Shown: positions 25,101 through 32,389 of the stretch, piece after piece
How the letters are laid out: the number at the start of each line of letters is the position of its first letter
Position numbering within the stretch: the stretch's first letter is position 1
NCBI GenBank assembly: GCA_037783415.1
Contig: JAZGTN010000035.1
Span: 5,022,001 to 5,086,000, forward strand
DNA from: Leptasterias polaris
Lineage: Eukaryota; Echinodermata; Asteroidea; Forcipulatida; Asteriidae
Direction: 5' to 3'
DNA: 64,000 nt
Made by a program: the position numbers and the translations under genes
The notes under the pieces: generated by a model
Told to the model about the DNA's origin: nothing
What the model saw: the letters and a program-made list of their open reading frames with translations, nothing else
Database searches by the model: none

Positions 25101-25369
25101 TAATCTTTTCACCCAAATCATGAGCAGCGTCATTAATAACAACCTGGAAACCAATGGGGCCGAGTTTAGTTCCTTGCGGGAGAGCTCCACTGAGAACCTT
25201 GTACTCTGAGAGTGCTTGGTTGTATCGTACACATTGGGCGCGGTTGCTGACAAAGTCACACAACCAAGGGACGATGGATCTACGGACTCCCATTAAATTT
25301 AATGACACAAGTTACTCTCAAAATAATTGACTGGCAACGATACGATTATTCACTTCTGATTACTTACAT
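4116..25369 (-). CDS. IFT74: Intraflagellar transport protein 74 (IFT-B core), complete, 594 aa
   Basis: IFT74 is a core subunit of the IFT-B complex. It pairs with IFT81 through coiled coils to carry tubulin and other cargo along cilia. Coding exons in transcript order: 25368-25369 (the AT of the start codon), 22042-22156, 20925-20982, 19783-19860, 19301-19448, 17886-17946, 17036-17095, 16226-16287, 15473-15551, 13829-13951, 12804-12988, 11853-11932, 11462-11515, 10740-10780, 10032-10088, 9189-9309, 7294-7457, 6054-6099, 5288-5419, 4116-4234. All phases agree and total 1,785 nt; vertebrate IFT74 is about 600 aa. Residues 1-90 are rich in R, G, P, S and T, as in the basic tubulin-binding N-terminus. 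The rest is coiled coil. Family blocks seen include [81 protein letters not shown] and SMESDYRPL. The start ATG is split by an intron. The introns hold most of the MITEs and SINEs of this region. Confidence 0.96.
4802..5146. mobile_element. MITE with AGGC..GTACA ends and TTAA flanks
   Basis: The ends are inverted (AGGCATTGTATAC on the left, GTACAGGGCCT on the right), with TTAA outside each. The interior carries the family phrases AACAAACCTGTGAAA, ATTGGTCATCGAGGTCACGA and CTCATTTCTCAGAAACGATAG. Inverted or related copies are at 8596, 45155 and 40975. It sits in the last IFT74 intron. Confidence 0.65.
5850..5965 (+). repeat. tRNA-derived SINE fragment
   Basis: A pol III B-box-like GGTTCGAGTCCCGG is followed by the SINE body TTGTGTCCTTGAGCAAGACA and CTTCAGATGGGATG. 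The same body follows tRNA-like heads at 13070 and 18110. It explains an open frame on the opposite strand, which is not a gene. Confidence 0.65.
7544..7608 (-). repeat. tRNA-like SINE head, antisense
   Basis: The complement reads like a tRNA: GGATAGCTCCGTTGGTAGGG (A box), a middle arm, and GGGTTTAAGTCCC (B box). No intact 3' acceptor strand is present, so this is a SINE head or tRNA relic and not a functional tRNA gene. Confidence 0.5.
7840..8110 (+). repeat. Divergent tRNA-derived SINE
   Basis: The stretch contains GTGTGGGTTTGGATCCC (B-box-like), a decayed core (ACACACTTAACTCTAATTGC), and a 3' part (GTTTGCCCCGGTGTTTCTAG) that resembles the end of the SINE at 18110 (GTTCGCCCCGGTGTTCCTGG). 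Confidence 0.5.
8596..8944. mobile_element. MITE, same family, in inverse orientation to 4802
   Basis: Termini AGGGTGTGTACA and TGTACACACCCT form a perfect 12-bp inverted pair, flanked by TTAA on both sides. The interior matches 4802-5146 on the opposite strand. Lies in an IFT74 intron. Confidence 0.7.
9487..9630 (+). repeat. Interspersed SINE-like repeat, copy 1
   Basis: Shares GGTTGGCTCAGTG, GGGTTTTCAGTCCCTAMCTG, ATTGCRTGGATTTT and GGGGTTTTCCTCCC with 14103-14262. The 5' part has a weak B-box-like element (GGGTCAAATCTC). Accounts for a spurious minus-strand open frame. Confidence 0.55.
10961..11072. mobile_element. Small inverted-repeat element (about 110 bp)
   Basis: Left GGGTGCACTTTGGCGGTTGTAA and right TTACAACCGCGAAAACGCACCC are inverted. 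The centre is itself palindromic (CATTGGCCAGTGATTAACCATTGGCCAA). A decayed relative is at 59030-59110. It is inserted next to an antisense SINE head (11073-11135). Confidence 0.6.
11073..11135 (-). repeat. Antisense tRNA-derived SINE head
   Basis: The complement gives GTCGTGGTCGAGCAGTCAAG, then ATTCGAGCTCTGGTGTTTCT, which corresponds to the tRNA-Leu-like head at 18110. The element at 10961 interrupts it. Confidence 0.55.
11963..12175 (-). mobile_element. piggyBac-like MITE, 213 bp
   Basis: TTAA stands on both sides. The terminal inverted repeats are CCCTCTTGCTGT (left) and the complement of ACAGTAGGAGGG (right). The interior is nearly identical to 21364-21576 and 26440-26652, inverted. TTAA target duplication and CCC-starting ends are the signature of piggyBac elements. 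No transposase. Open frames in it ([11 protein letters not shown] and similar) are not genes. Its right side lies beside an IFT74 exon. Confidence 0.82.
12304..12437 (+). repeat. Three-copy tandem repeat, 44-bp unit
   Basis: Three almost identical copies of a unit beginning TCTCGCCCTTAGTACTAGCC and ending GTCTAGTAAAAAG. Intronic to IFT74; no coding content. Confidence 0.85.
13070..13260 (+). repeat. tRNA-derived SINE, internally deleted head
   Basis: Starts with the head GTGTCATGGCCGAGAGGTCC; much of the tRNA-like region is missing before CTTGACACTTGTGCTCTTGA. The SINE body GCAAGGCACTTAACTATAAT follows, and the tail resembles 7840-8110. Confidence 0.6.
13339..13354 (+). repeat. Poly-G tract
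   Basis: A homopolymer run of about 16 G. Similar G or C runs occur at 7229, 40055, 46794 and 51489. Lengths in assemblies are unreliable. Confidence 0.8.
14103..14262 (+). repeat. Interspersed SINE-like repeat, copy 2
   Basis: Same organisation as 9487-9630: GGTTGGCTCAGTGATTTC at the start, GATTCGAATCCCACC as a good B box, then the shared tail ending GGGGTTTTCCTCCC. Lies in an IFT74 intron. Confidence 0.6.
14576..14754. mobile_element. MITE with GCCATCTTTGATG inner repeats
   Basis: Arms of about 45 bp are inverted: AATAGATGGATTGCAATACG, then TTGACCGCCATCTTTGATG on the left, and CATCAAAGATGGCAGTCAA, then GCAATCCATCTATT on the right. The loop has GTGTACGCGCTACGCAC. Relatives lie at 44999 and 49499. 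Intronic to IFT74. Confidence 0.75.
14740..15150 (+). repeat. Degenerate tandem repeat, about 22-28 bp units
   Basis: Runs of variants of TATACCCGTAGCAACCAATG (TATACCTGTAGAAACCAGTG, CTATTCCCATAGCAACAAGT and others) repeat with drift for 400 bp. It begins inside the right arm of the preceding MITE. Confidence 0.75.
17661..17870 (+). mobile_element. piggyBac-like MITE, about 210 bp
   Basis: TTAA on both sides, left end CCCTCCTACTCT and right end AGTAGAAGAG. The body matches the 213-bp copies with more divergence, so it looks older. It ends 15 bp from the IFT74 exon 17886-17946. Confidence 0.8.
18110..18310 (+). repeat. tRNA-Leu-derived SINE, well preserved
   Basis: The head GTGTCGTGGCCGAGCGGATA (A box) is followed by an anticodon-arm region reading CTCAAGC (CAA), a long variable arm and GGGTTCGATTCCCC (B box). 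The SINE body ACTTGTGTCCTTAAGC, ACACTTAACCATTATTGC and TCCTTCGGATGAGGCGTAAA follows. Bodies of this kind are known from several metazoan SINE families. The first 69 bp, with flank, recur inverted at 18472-18540. Confidence 0.75.
18296..19205 (+). repeat. 78-bp tandem array, about 11 copies
   Basis: The unit starts CTGCCTACAGCCAGTAGACT and includes GAACTAGGGTACTCGTGTGG and CACTTTGCCACAGTG. From about 18600 onward the units are almost identical, so the array is recently homogenised. One early unit is interrupted by an inverted SINE head (18472-18540). Part of the unit (TAGGGTACT..TTGCCAC) matches the sequence just 5' of the SINE at 18083, so the array seems to have grown from the SINE insertion site. 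Lies between two IFT74 exons. Confidence 0.9.
19979..20847 (+). mobile_element. Tandemly expanded piggyBac-like MITE, 869 bp
   Basis: TTAA flanks both ends; left end CCCTCCTACTTT, right end AGTAGTAGGG. Instead of a 213-bp body it has about seven serial copies of a 100-125 bp segment, each starting near TCAACCCTCCTACTGTCTGA and ending near GTACACAG. The segment corresponds to one terminal half of the 213-bp MITE. Lies in an IFT74 intron. Confidence 0.78.
21364..21576 (+). mobile_element. piggyBac-like MITE, 213 bp
   Basis: TTAA at 21360-21363 and 21577-21580, with termini CCCTCCTACTGT and ACAGCAAGAGGG. Almost identical to 26440-26652, so recently mobile. Lies in an IFT74 intron. Confidence 0.88.
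22494..22552. mobile_element. 59-bp Mutator-like micro-element
   Basis: Two inverted ends (TAGTTGCGATAATCGTAACC on the left; TAGTTCGTTGCGATAATTGT on the complement of the right) meet around GGAGGAT. An exact 9-bp duplication TACAAAAGT flanks it (22485-22493, 22553-22561). The ends match the 1,118-bp element at 37005. The element is little more than its own termini. Confidence 0.85.
22912..23990. mobile_element. Long foldback element, about 1.08 kb
   Basis: Left arm from GGGTCATTCCGTGTCAA and right arm ending TTGACACGGAATGACCC are inverted along about 500 bp, with paired internal blocks such as GGTACCTGGTACTCCATCAA / TTGATGGGGTACCAGGTACC and CCAAATGTAATACAAAAGCA. The arms are roughly 90% alike by eye. 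No transposase. Target duplication unclear. It lies between the 5' IFT74 exons at 22156 and 25368. Confidence 0.82.
24055..25311 (-). mobile_element. 5'-truncated LINE, reverse-transcriptase C-terminal part
   Basis: An intact 318-codon frame (24352-25308) encodes the second half of a non-LTR reverse transcriptase: [14 protein letters not shown] (motif B), WKYVDDLTF (YVDD catalytic box), [21 protein letters not shown] (thumb) and a C-terminal region. This pattern is found in CR1/L2-group LINEs. The 3' end carries a (TATTGG)-like microsatellite at 24055-24090, usual for that group. Fingers and endonuclease are missing. Inserted about 60 bp from the IFT74 exon at 25368. Confidence 0.85.
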
Positions 25370-25401
25370 GACTTTAATTTGTAGTGTGGCGTGGGTAGCC
25401 T
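25368..25401 (-). other. IFT74: IFT74 5' exon carrying AT of the split start codon
   Basis: This 34-nt exon has a pyrimidine-rich acceptor ending in CAG and a strong donor (CAT|GTAAGTA). It ends in AT, and the next exon (22156) begins G AAT CGA, so the junction reads ATG AAT CGA (Met-Asn-Arg-Pro-Pro-Ser-Gly). No stop lies in frame within the exon, so translation could in principle begin further upstream. The match to the usual family length favours the split ATG. The acceptor implies at least one further untranslated exon, which I could not place. Confidence 0.7.
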
Positions 25402-25639
25402 CTGTTGGAAGAAACAAAACGTTGCAATGATCTCCTAAACTTATCGAAAGTTGACAGATTTTCAGGTTTCTTACATCGCGTCCATGACTACCATAATTTA
25501 CAACTGAGGAATCTGGTATAGCGGCCGACTCCTTTGTACAATGAAACTGTAAAGATCTGGATACCAGACTATTATTTTTTGTTTTTCAAATGAGGGCGCT
25601 GTTCGAGCAAAGTGATCAGAAAGAAGGCAGAGAGTCGAG

Positions 25640-25850
25640 TAGTCTTGGTGCAAGACGTCCCTGTTCTGTATTTCCACGATCCGCCCCATTACAAATTGCC
25701 GCCAATAGAGGGCGCTATCATTCCACAGTTCCTGTGATAGCGGTTCGTGGGTGATAGCGGTTCGTGGAATGATAGCGCCCTCTATTGGCGGCAATTTGTA
25801 ATGGGGTGGATCGTGGAAATACAGAACAGGGACGTCTTGCACCAAGACTA
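25640..25850. mobile_element. 211-bp Mutator-like foldback MITE upstream of IFT74
   Basis: Arms 25641-25726 and 25764-25849 are 86-bp inverted copies with one mismatch; the outermost pair is TAGTCTTGGTGC/GCACCAAGACTA. The 37-bp loop contains two direct copies of TGATAGCGGTTCGTGG. An exact 9-bp duplication AGAGTCGAG lies at 25631-25639 and 25851-25859, as expected of Mutator-type transposition. It is only 240-480 bp upstream of the first mapped IFT74 exon, so it may lie in the promoter. Confidence 0.88.
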
Positions 25851-26439
25851 AGAGTCGAGCGGACCGAACGAAAACAAGGCAGGTGTTATAATTGGGTACC
25901 GGTTATCAGGGTTATGATATCCTATGATGAACCTTGAAAACTCTAACTAAATTTAGCCTAGAGGAAGGGACCTCCATAGTCTATGTTGAAACAATGAAAA
26001 TAGAAGGTGGATAGGCCTAGGCCCTAGTGTTTCAAGGACGAAAATAAAAGTAGAAAGTAAAAACGCAGGACGAAAGCAATCATTCTATTATTATAAATCT
26101 ATTTCTATAGAAACAAAACCAGGCAGTAGGAAGAACACATTCAAATAACATACATGACTCGTTTATAAAGCAGCAATAATCACACCGAAAGCAATAAAAC
26201 AAACAAAAAAACCTTGAAGAAATCGAAACATTTACATGTACATGTAGAACGCAACGTTTTATATGACAGTGGCCGGGTAGGCCAAAACCACTGGGCGTAC
26301 GAACTAAACAAAACCAACAATAAAGCTGTGCAAGGGGAGTGAAACAGTAACTGATATTTAGGTCCTTGCTCTATTCCTCCATGCTCTATGGTCCAAGCCA
26401 AACCAGAATATTTACCAAGTGGACGACTAGTTGACTTAT

Positions 26440-26652
26440 CCCTCCTACTGTTCGCAACATTTTCAAGTGAGTTGACCAACCATTTGAAACCATTCAACTG
26501 CCAAAGTTGTGTATGGTGGCACAACTGTGCACAGAACTAACTGTGTACTGTGTACATGCATTCCCTCATGGTATCATATTGCAAGGCTGGCATAGCTTAT
26601 CTATCATTCAAAACCACAGTGAGTGGTATTGAATGGTCAGACAGCAAGAGGG
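26440..26652 (+). mobile_element. piggyBac-like MITE, 213 bp, upstream of IFT74
   Basis: Same termini as 21364-21576, TTAA on the right and TTAT on the left (one changed base). The body is nearly identical to the 21364 copy. It lies about 1 kb upstream of the first mapped IFT74 exon and just before the LINE at 26.9 kb. Confidence 0.85.
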
Positions 26653-26889
26653 TTAAAAGCTGTATGGGCTCTCCATGCAAGCTTGTCATTAGAGTGACAC
26701 AGCTATCTTATGTTATGGTTGCTGAGTTTAGCTGCTCACAATTCTTAATGGTCGTAGGGTATGCATCAGATTATCTAAAGTCAGATCTAAATTTCACATT
26801 TCTGTCGTCTCTCCAATAATACTATTGCGTTCTTAGCGCTTTATCACACCCCTAGGAGCGTATCAAAGCGCCCTTTATTTGTTTTACAA

Positions 26890-29397
26890 CAGGATAAGCA
26901 GAGCTATGTTTTGAATAATGAGACCCATTCATGTAGTTTAATGGTTTACAAGTTAGGTACTGCGGCGCATTCAGCAGCCACTGCCAGAAACGTCTACAGA
27001 CATGCAAGAAACAAAGTTAACTACATGATTCGAGCTGCTAAACGCGAATTTTATCAGCAAACCTTTCATGATAACCTACATGACTCCAAGGCAATGTGGA
27101 AGACAGTCAAATCAGCCATGAGCACTACTTCATCAGTTGGACCAAAACTTATTAAAAAATCCGACAACTCGTCAAGAGTCATCAACGCAACTGACATTGC
27201 TGATAATTTTAACCATCACTTTACTAGTGTTGGTGAGAAATACCAGCCTGACTGTGATACTGGAATACCAGAGTACCAAACATTACATACATTTGTAAAA
27301 AAAAAAAAAGAGAACAGTGATCATTTGAATTTTACTATCCCGCCAAAATCGCCAATGAGTGATAAATTTGTGTATGACAATCTCTGTAAAATGTCTAACT
27401 CTAAATCTACTGGCCTAGATGATTTATGCATTAAGCTTTTAAAACTAAGTGCAGATATTGTTGCTCCTCACATTGCTGGTATTTGTAACTTAAGTTTCTC
27501 ATCTGGTATTGTACCCGACGTGTGGAAGAATGCAAGGGTTGTTCCAATTTTCAAAAGTGGAGACACTAATGATATGGCCAACTACCGACCAATCTCGGTT
27601 CTCCCGATTCTGTCCAAGATACTGGAGCGTCATGTACATAATTGTTATTATAGTAATACCTTGTTAGTAATTCATTCCTACTCGAACAACAATCAGGTTT
27701 TCGTAAACATCATTCATGTCAAACTGTGCTTACAAAGCTTACCAACTATCTCTTTGAAAATATGGATCAAGGTAAACTATGTGGTTTAGTTCTCATTGAC
27801 TTGAGAAAGGCTTTTGACCTGGTGAATCATGAGCTTCTGCTTCACAAAATAGATATTTATGGTTGTGAAAATAATGCTCATGCTTGGTTTAAATCATATC
27901 TTGACAATAGAATGCAAAGTGTGTCTTACGATGGCCATTTATCTAACTCTTTGCCTGTTACTTTAGGAGTGCCCCAAGGTTCCATTGTAGGCCCATTGTT
28001 ATTTATTCTGTTTATGAATGACATTATCTTGGAAATTGAGAATACCCAAATGGAACTGTATGCGGATGATTCGACTCTGTACACTAGCGATAAAACCATT
28101 GAAGCCATTAATATAAAGTTAACATCTCAGATGCGTCCCCTCTTAAGCTGGATTACTGACAATAGGATGGCTCTAAACATTGACAAAACTCAGTGTATGT
28201 TAATTGGTAATCGCTCAAAGGTTCGGTCTGCTGTTGATCAGTTCTCCATTGGAGGACAGGATCTCCAAATAACTGCTGTACAATCACATAAATTGTTAGG
28301 CGTCCATTTTGACAATTATCTTTCCTGGGATACACATGTAGAAAAACTGTGTGCTAAGCTCAGAAGCAGACTTCATATTTTAAACAAAATTAAGTATCTT
28401 CTCCCACTGAAAGCCAGAAAGGAGTATTATGCAGGTTTAGTTCAACCACTTATTGATTATGGCTGTATTGTTTGGGGTAACTGTAGAAAGGATCTCCTGT
28501 GCAAAATCCATATGATAATGAAGCGTTTTGCTAGAAGTATCTTAGATGTAAATTGTTACATATCAAGCTCCACCGTGCAACTTTTTAAGCAACTCGATTG
28601 GCTACCAATAAACCGTAGAATTATCTATTTTGAGATTGTTCAAATGCATAACATTGTTCATGGTACTGCTCCACTTTACCTGAAAGATTTGTTCAAGCCA
28701 ATGAGTGATGTTCACAAATATAACACTAGAAGTAATCAAGTCAATGATTTGTATGTTCCCAGATTTACACTGGCTACTGGTCAGAGGTCATTCAAATATA
28801 GAGGAGCCAGTCTTTGGAGTAGGTTGGATGTACAGTTGAAAGCTATCACAAACCCTGTCACCTTTAAACATACTTTAATGCAGCATCTTAAACATGACTT
28901 GTATAATTGCCATCAGTTCAATCTAGCAATGAATTTGTAGTGTGCTCTGGTGGGTCGCTGCTCTGATTGTTGACTGTGTTTTTGTTTTTGTTTTTTTTTG
29001 CGTTTGCTCCTGTTTGCCCGTTGTTCTTTTTGTGTGAACAGTGTGATATGCTGTTTATGCTGGGAGAGCGATGGGTGGGCGGGGGTAAGCGTAGTCATTG
29101 CTTAGGTATGGCGATCCACTTTGAACTCCAATGCTTATTATGTACTTGTGTGCTTTTTATATATTTATAGTTCTGTTTTTTTAACTAGGTTTTACTTTGT
29201 TCTGACTGGGGTGTGGTGTTACCATTGCTTGCCTTTTTAAGTTTGTTCTTTGCTTTTTTATCAATCTTTGTATTGTTTTCTTGTATTTTTTTATCTTATT
29301 TTCTGATTGTACTTTTTAGGGATGGCCCATTGAAAATCATCTTTTTAGGTGACATGGCTACCATCATTAAATAAAGCTTTTATTATTATTATTATAA
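26890..29397 (+). mobile_element. CR1-like LINE, 5'-truncated, with reverse transcriptase and 3' tail
   Basis: Two overlapping frames (26911-27789 and 27726-28940) are one reverse-transcriptase ORF broken by an indel near 27650-27690. Seen in order: the linker AKREFYQ; KSTGLDDLCIKLLK; NYRPISVLPILSKILE; SGFRKHHSCQTVLTKL; VLIDLRKAFDLVNHELLLHK; GVPQGSIVGPLLF; LYADDSTLY (the catalytic YADD); ALNIDKTQCM; and a C-terminal part ending at 28940. No endonuclease domain remains. The 3' end runs to (TTA)n at 29376-29394, a CR1/L2-type tail. Dead copy. Confidence 0.9.
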
Positions 29398-30781
29398 ACC
29401 AACACCTGGGCAAACCCCTTCTCTTCACGATTATAGTCCAAGCTCCAACTTATATTTACAATTATTTAAAAACAATATTTGTAAATGAAACCACGTAAAG
29501 AAAAACATAATGTATTTTAGACTTATGTAAAGTGTGCTGTAGCTGAATGCCTGCTACGACGAACTTTATTCATTGCCATACTTTGCGACCTTTATATCGT
29601 TCATGATCTACTCAATGACAATACCTTTTAATTGTGTCACTACTTTTATCGACTCAACACTTGAGAGTCCCTTTAACATTATCCTTATTATATACAATAA
29701 AATTAATTAAGTTTTCAATTACAGTTTCTGTGGATGTGAATGCATTAATAATCTGAACAACTTTAAATAAATTAATATACATGTCATAAAATCTAAGTAA
29801 CCACTACGTAGATAACATAATAAAGATGGAAAACAGAAATGGATTTTAACTTAAAAATGTCTAATAAGGGAAACTAATGATTTCAAAGATATCACAAAGA
29901 ATTAATCTCTTAGTGGGTCAGATAAACAGCACATTGCATTGCAATCGACTAATTGTTGTTTATAAGTTGACCAGCCGGTTGTGTTTACTGTTGTCAATAA
30001 CAACAAACTTCCCGTCTGAATTTTTACATGCTAGATTCAGATCTATCAGATTTGGACTTTTATTTGTTGTTTTAAATCCAGGGTGCCATAACTCATTACC
30101 TGAACTACTTGCAAAGAGACTAAAGTTTACGCTGATTTACTCTGAGTAATTATACTCTGTACATTGTATAGGTCACTTCTTATACATGATTTGCAAATCA
30201 AATATGACAACTGTTTTTTCAACTACCAAATATTTTTTTTGAATAATTACTTTGTGTTGAGGAGGTCCAAGATGGCGACTGTTTTTTAAAAAGATGGCCA
30301 CCATATTAACGTTGTGCTTTTTCCCCACATTGACATCCAAAATCAAGATAAAAATGCCCCAGAATTGTTTTGAAGCAAAATTTATTCAAGTTGGACCAAC
30401 CTTTTTCCTCTGTTATTTATCGTGTGCCATTTCTATTGGTTTTTTACTGATGTTTACATGCTTTAACAAAACAATTAAAAGACGAACAATCACGTTGCCA
30501 GTCTTTAATCAATAAATAAATACATAAAGTGACAATTTTAATCCAGCACATTGTCCTTTTACCACGCCCTTCAGACAGAAGTTTTGTTTCTGACCTAAAA
30601 TTTGCTGAGTTTTTCCTTTTTACCAACCAACTTATTAAATTCTTATAAATAACAATAGAAAATTTGAAGCTACATTGCAGAATTTCTGAGAATCTCAGAA
30701 GTTCCAAAGAATAAAATGTCATGCAAAAGGCATGCACACAATGGTAAAGACCAAAGTTTTTAAATCACCATATTAATACTC
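29398..30781. other. No recognised feature
   Basis: AT-rich sequence between the LINE and the MITE at 30782. No exon or family match. Some of it could be RNF11 downstream flank. Confidence 0.4.
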
Positions 30782-31259
30782 TGTCCCAACTTTACAATCG
30801 TCCCAACTATAGTAAGGATTGGTTAGACAGTCCAACTATAGATGGAATTGCGTGATAATAACACTGATATAGTGATGTGGATAGCCACAATATACGCCTT
30901 GCATAAACGCGCAACGCTGCTGTGTTGAGGTCACACGTACGTTTTTTACGCACCAATGATCTGCCTCGTTTAGCCTAAATGAGGGCACTAGTTGAGAGTG
31001 TGACGTCATACACAAGGGGTCTGTAAGTGGGCCTCTAAAGTAATGTTTGGTCCTCTCAAGTCTCTCGGCTTACAATGGGGCGCATGTGTGATACACAGCT
31101 CCGTGAGAATTCATTGTTTCTCAATCGCATACTCGTAACTGAAATCCCCAGAAGTCTAGTGTTGTGACCATCCAATGCAATATATAACCAGCAACCGGTT
31201 CCCTGCTTGGTGACAGGTCTCTGGATCCAGCTATAATTGGGACGATTCTAAGGTTGGGA
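30782..31259. mobile_element. MITE with TCCCAAC..ATCGTCCCAA termini, 478 bp
   Basis: About 30-bp terminal inverted repeats: left TGTCCCAACTTTACAATCGT, right complement GTTCCCAACCTTAGAATCGT, both continuing CCCAAYTATAG. The interior is not coding. Lies in the RNF11 3' flank. Confidence 0.75.
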
Positions 31260-32389
31260 ACATCAACGCAGGTTTATAACACACCAATCAGATACTACAC
31301 TGTACTGTACATGTACATGTGTTACACTTAGAATTAACAGATTGTTTCCTGCAAGCTTAGTTTCACCATGGAGCAATTGCTCCTTAGTTTCATATCAAGT
31401 TACTCTTTCACCAGTACAACATTGTTTATTGTATGTTTATTGTACAAAGTAGAAAGCATGGAGTGTTTTCTGAAACGAGGTTTCAATGTTGAAAACATTA
31501 TCATTATCAATGACTTAGTAAGTGTTGAACTGTGGTGCATAATAAGTCCAGAATGCTGTTTCTAATGAAATTTTCATCAATGTAACTCTTCTTATTTTAC
31601 GCACGCCCCCCCCCCAAAAACAAAAACAAGTATTCCTTACTCCTCAGTAAGCAAACATAGAGCTTGCATTTTGTAAATTTACATAACTTAAAAGACCATG
31701 TGTGAAACAAAACAATTCAAAAAAATGATATACACTAAAAAAAGAGAGAAATAATTAATGTACATTAACCGCAAAACCTCTTTTTCCTTACCCCCCAGCC
31801 CCTAAAAAAAAAAGGAAAAGAAATAAGTAACCAGACCTAAACAAATCAGGAACGTGTGAGTAACGTCTTGCCCTTAAAGATGTTGTAGATGTGTCGTTCC
31901 TCTTGCTAAATAATTATGGGTTGGATGGAATATGGTACGGTCCGTACGATCTTTTAACAACAGTCAATACAATTTCTGCTGCTGTGCTTAGGTGCCACAA
32001 ACCAATTTTATAGTGAACAGTGTATTGAAAAAACGATGCAACAGTGTGCAGTTTTCATTACGACACGGGAGAAATTGTTTCAAACAATAGTTTTTAAAAA
32101 CAAGATTTTTTAACATATAATCACACAGATCGCCAGACACAAACAGGACAATTCCACACATCACTATCCGGCCGGATCAGAGTTGGCATAATTATTATAA
32201 TTTTGATTAATTAATGTAAAAACTAAGCAAACTAAGGATTTTAAAATCTCACAAATTTTAACGATCTGTGTGCACACTCCATTGCATCGTTACCCCCAGA
32301 CTATAAAACAATGAACTAAATTTGGTACGAATGTTGTTTGCACATAAAGTAGTTAAGTGTTTGTAGTGTTGGCACAAGAGTGTTTGCGG

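Noticed and set aside
26550..26819. Small gene starting [11 protein letters not shown]
   Set aside because: The frame recurs at 21474 and inverted at 11808, entirely within piggyBac-like MITE copies.
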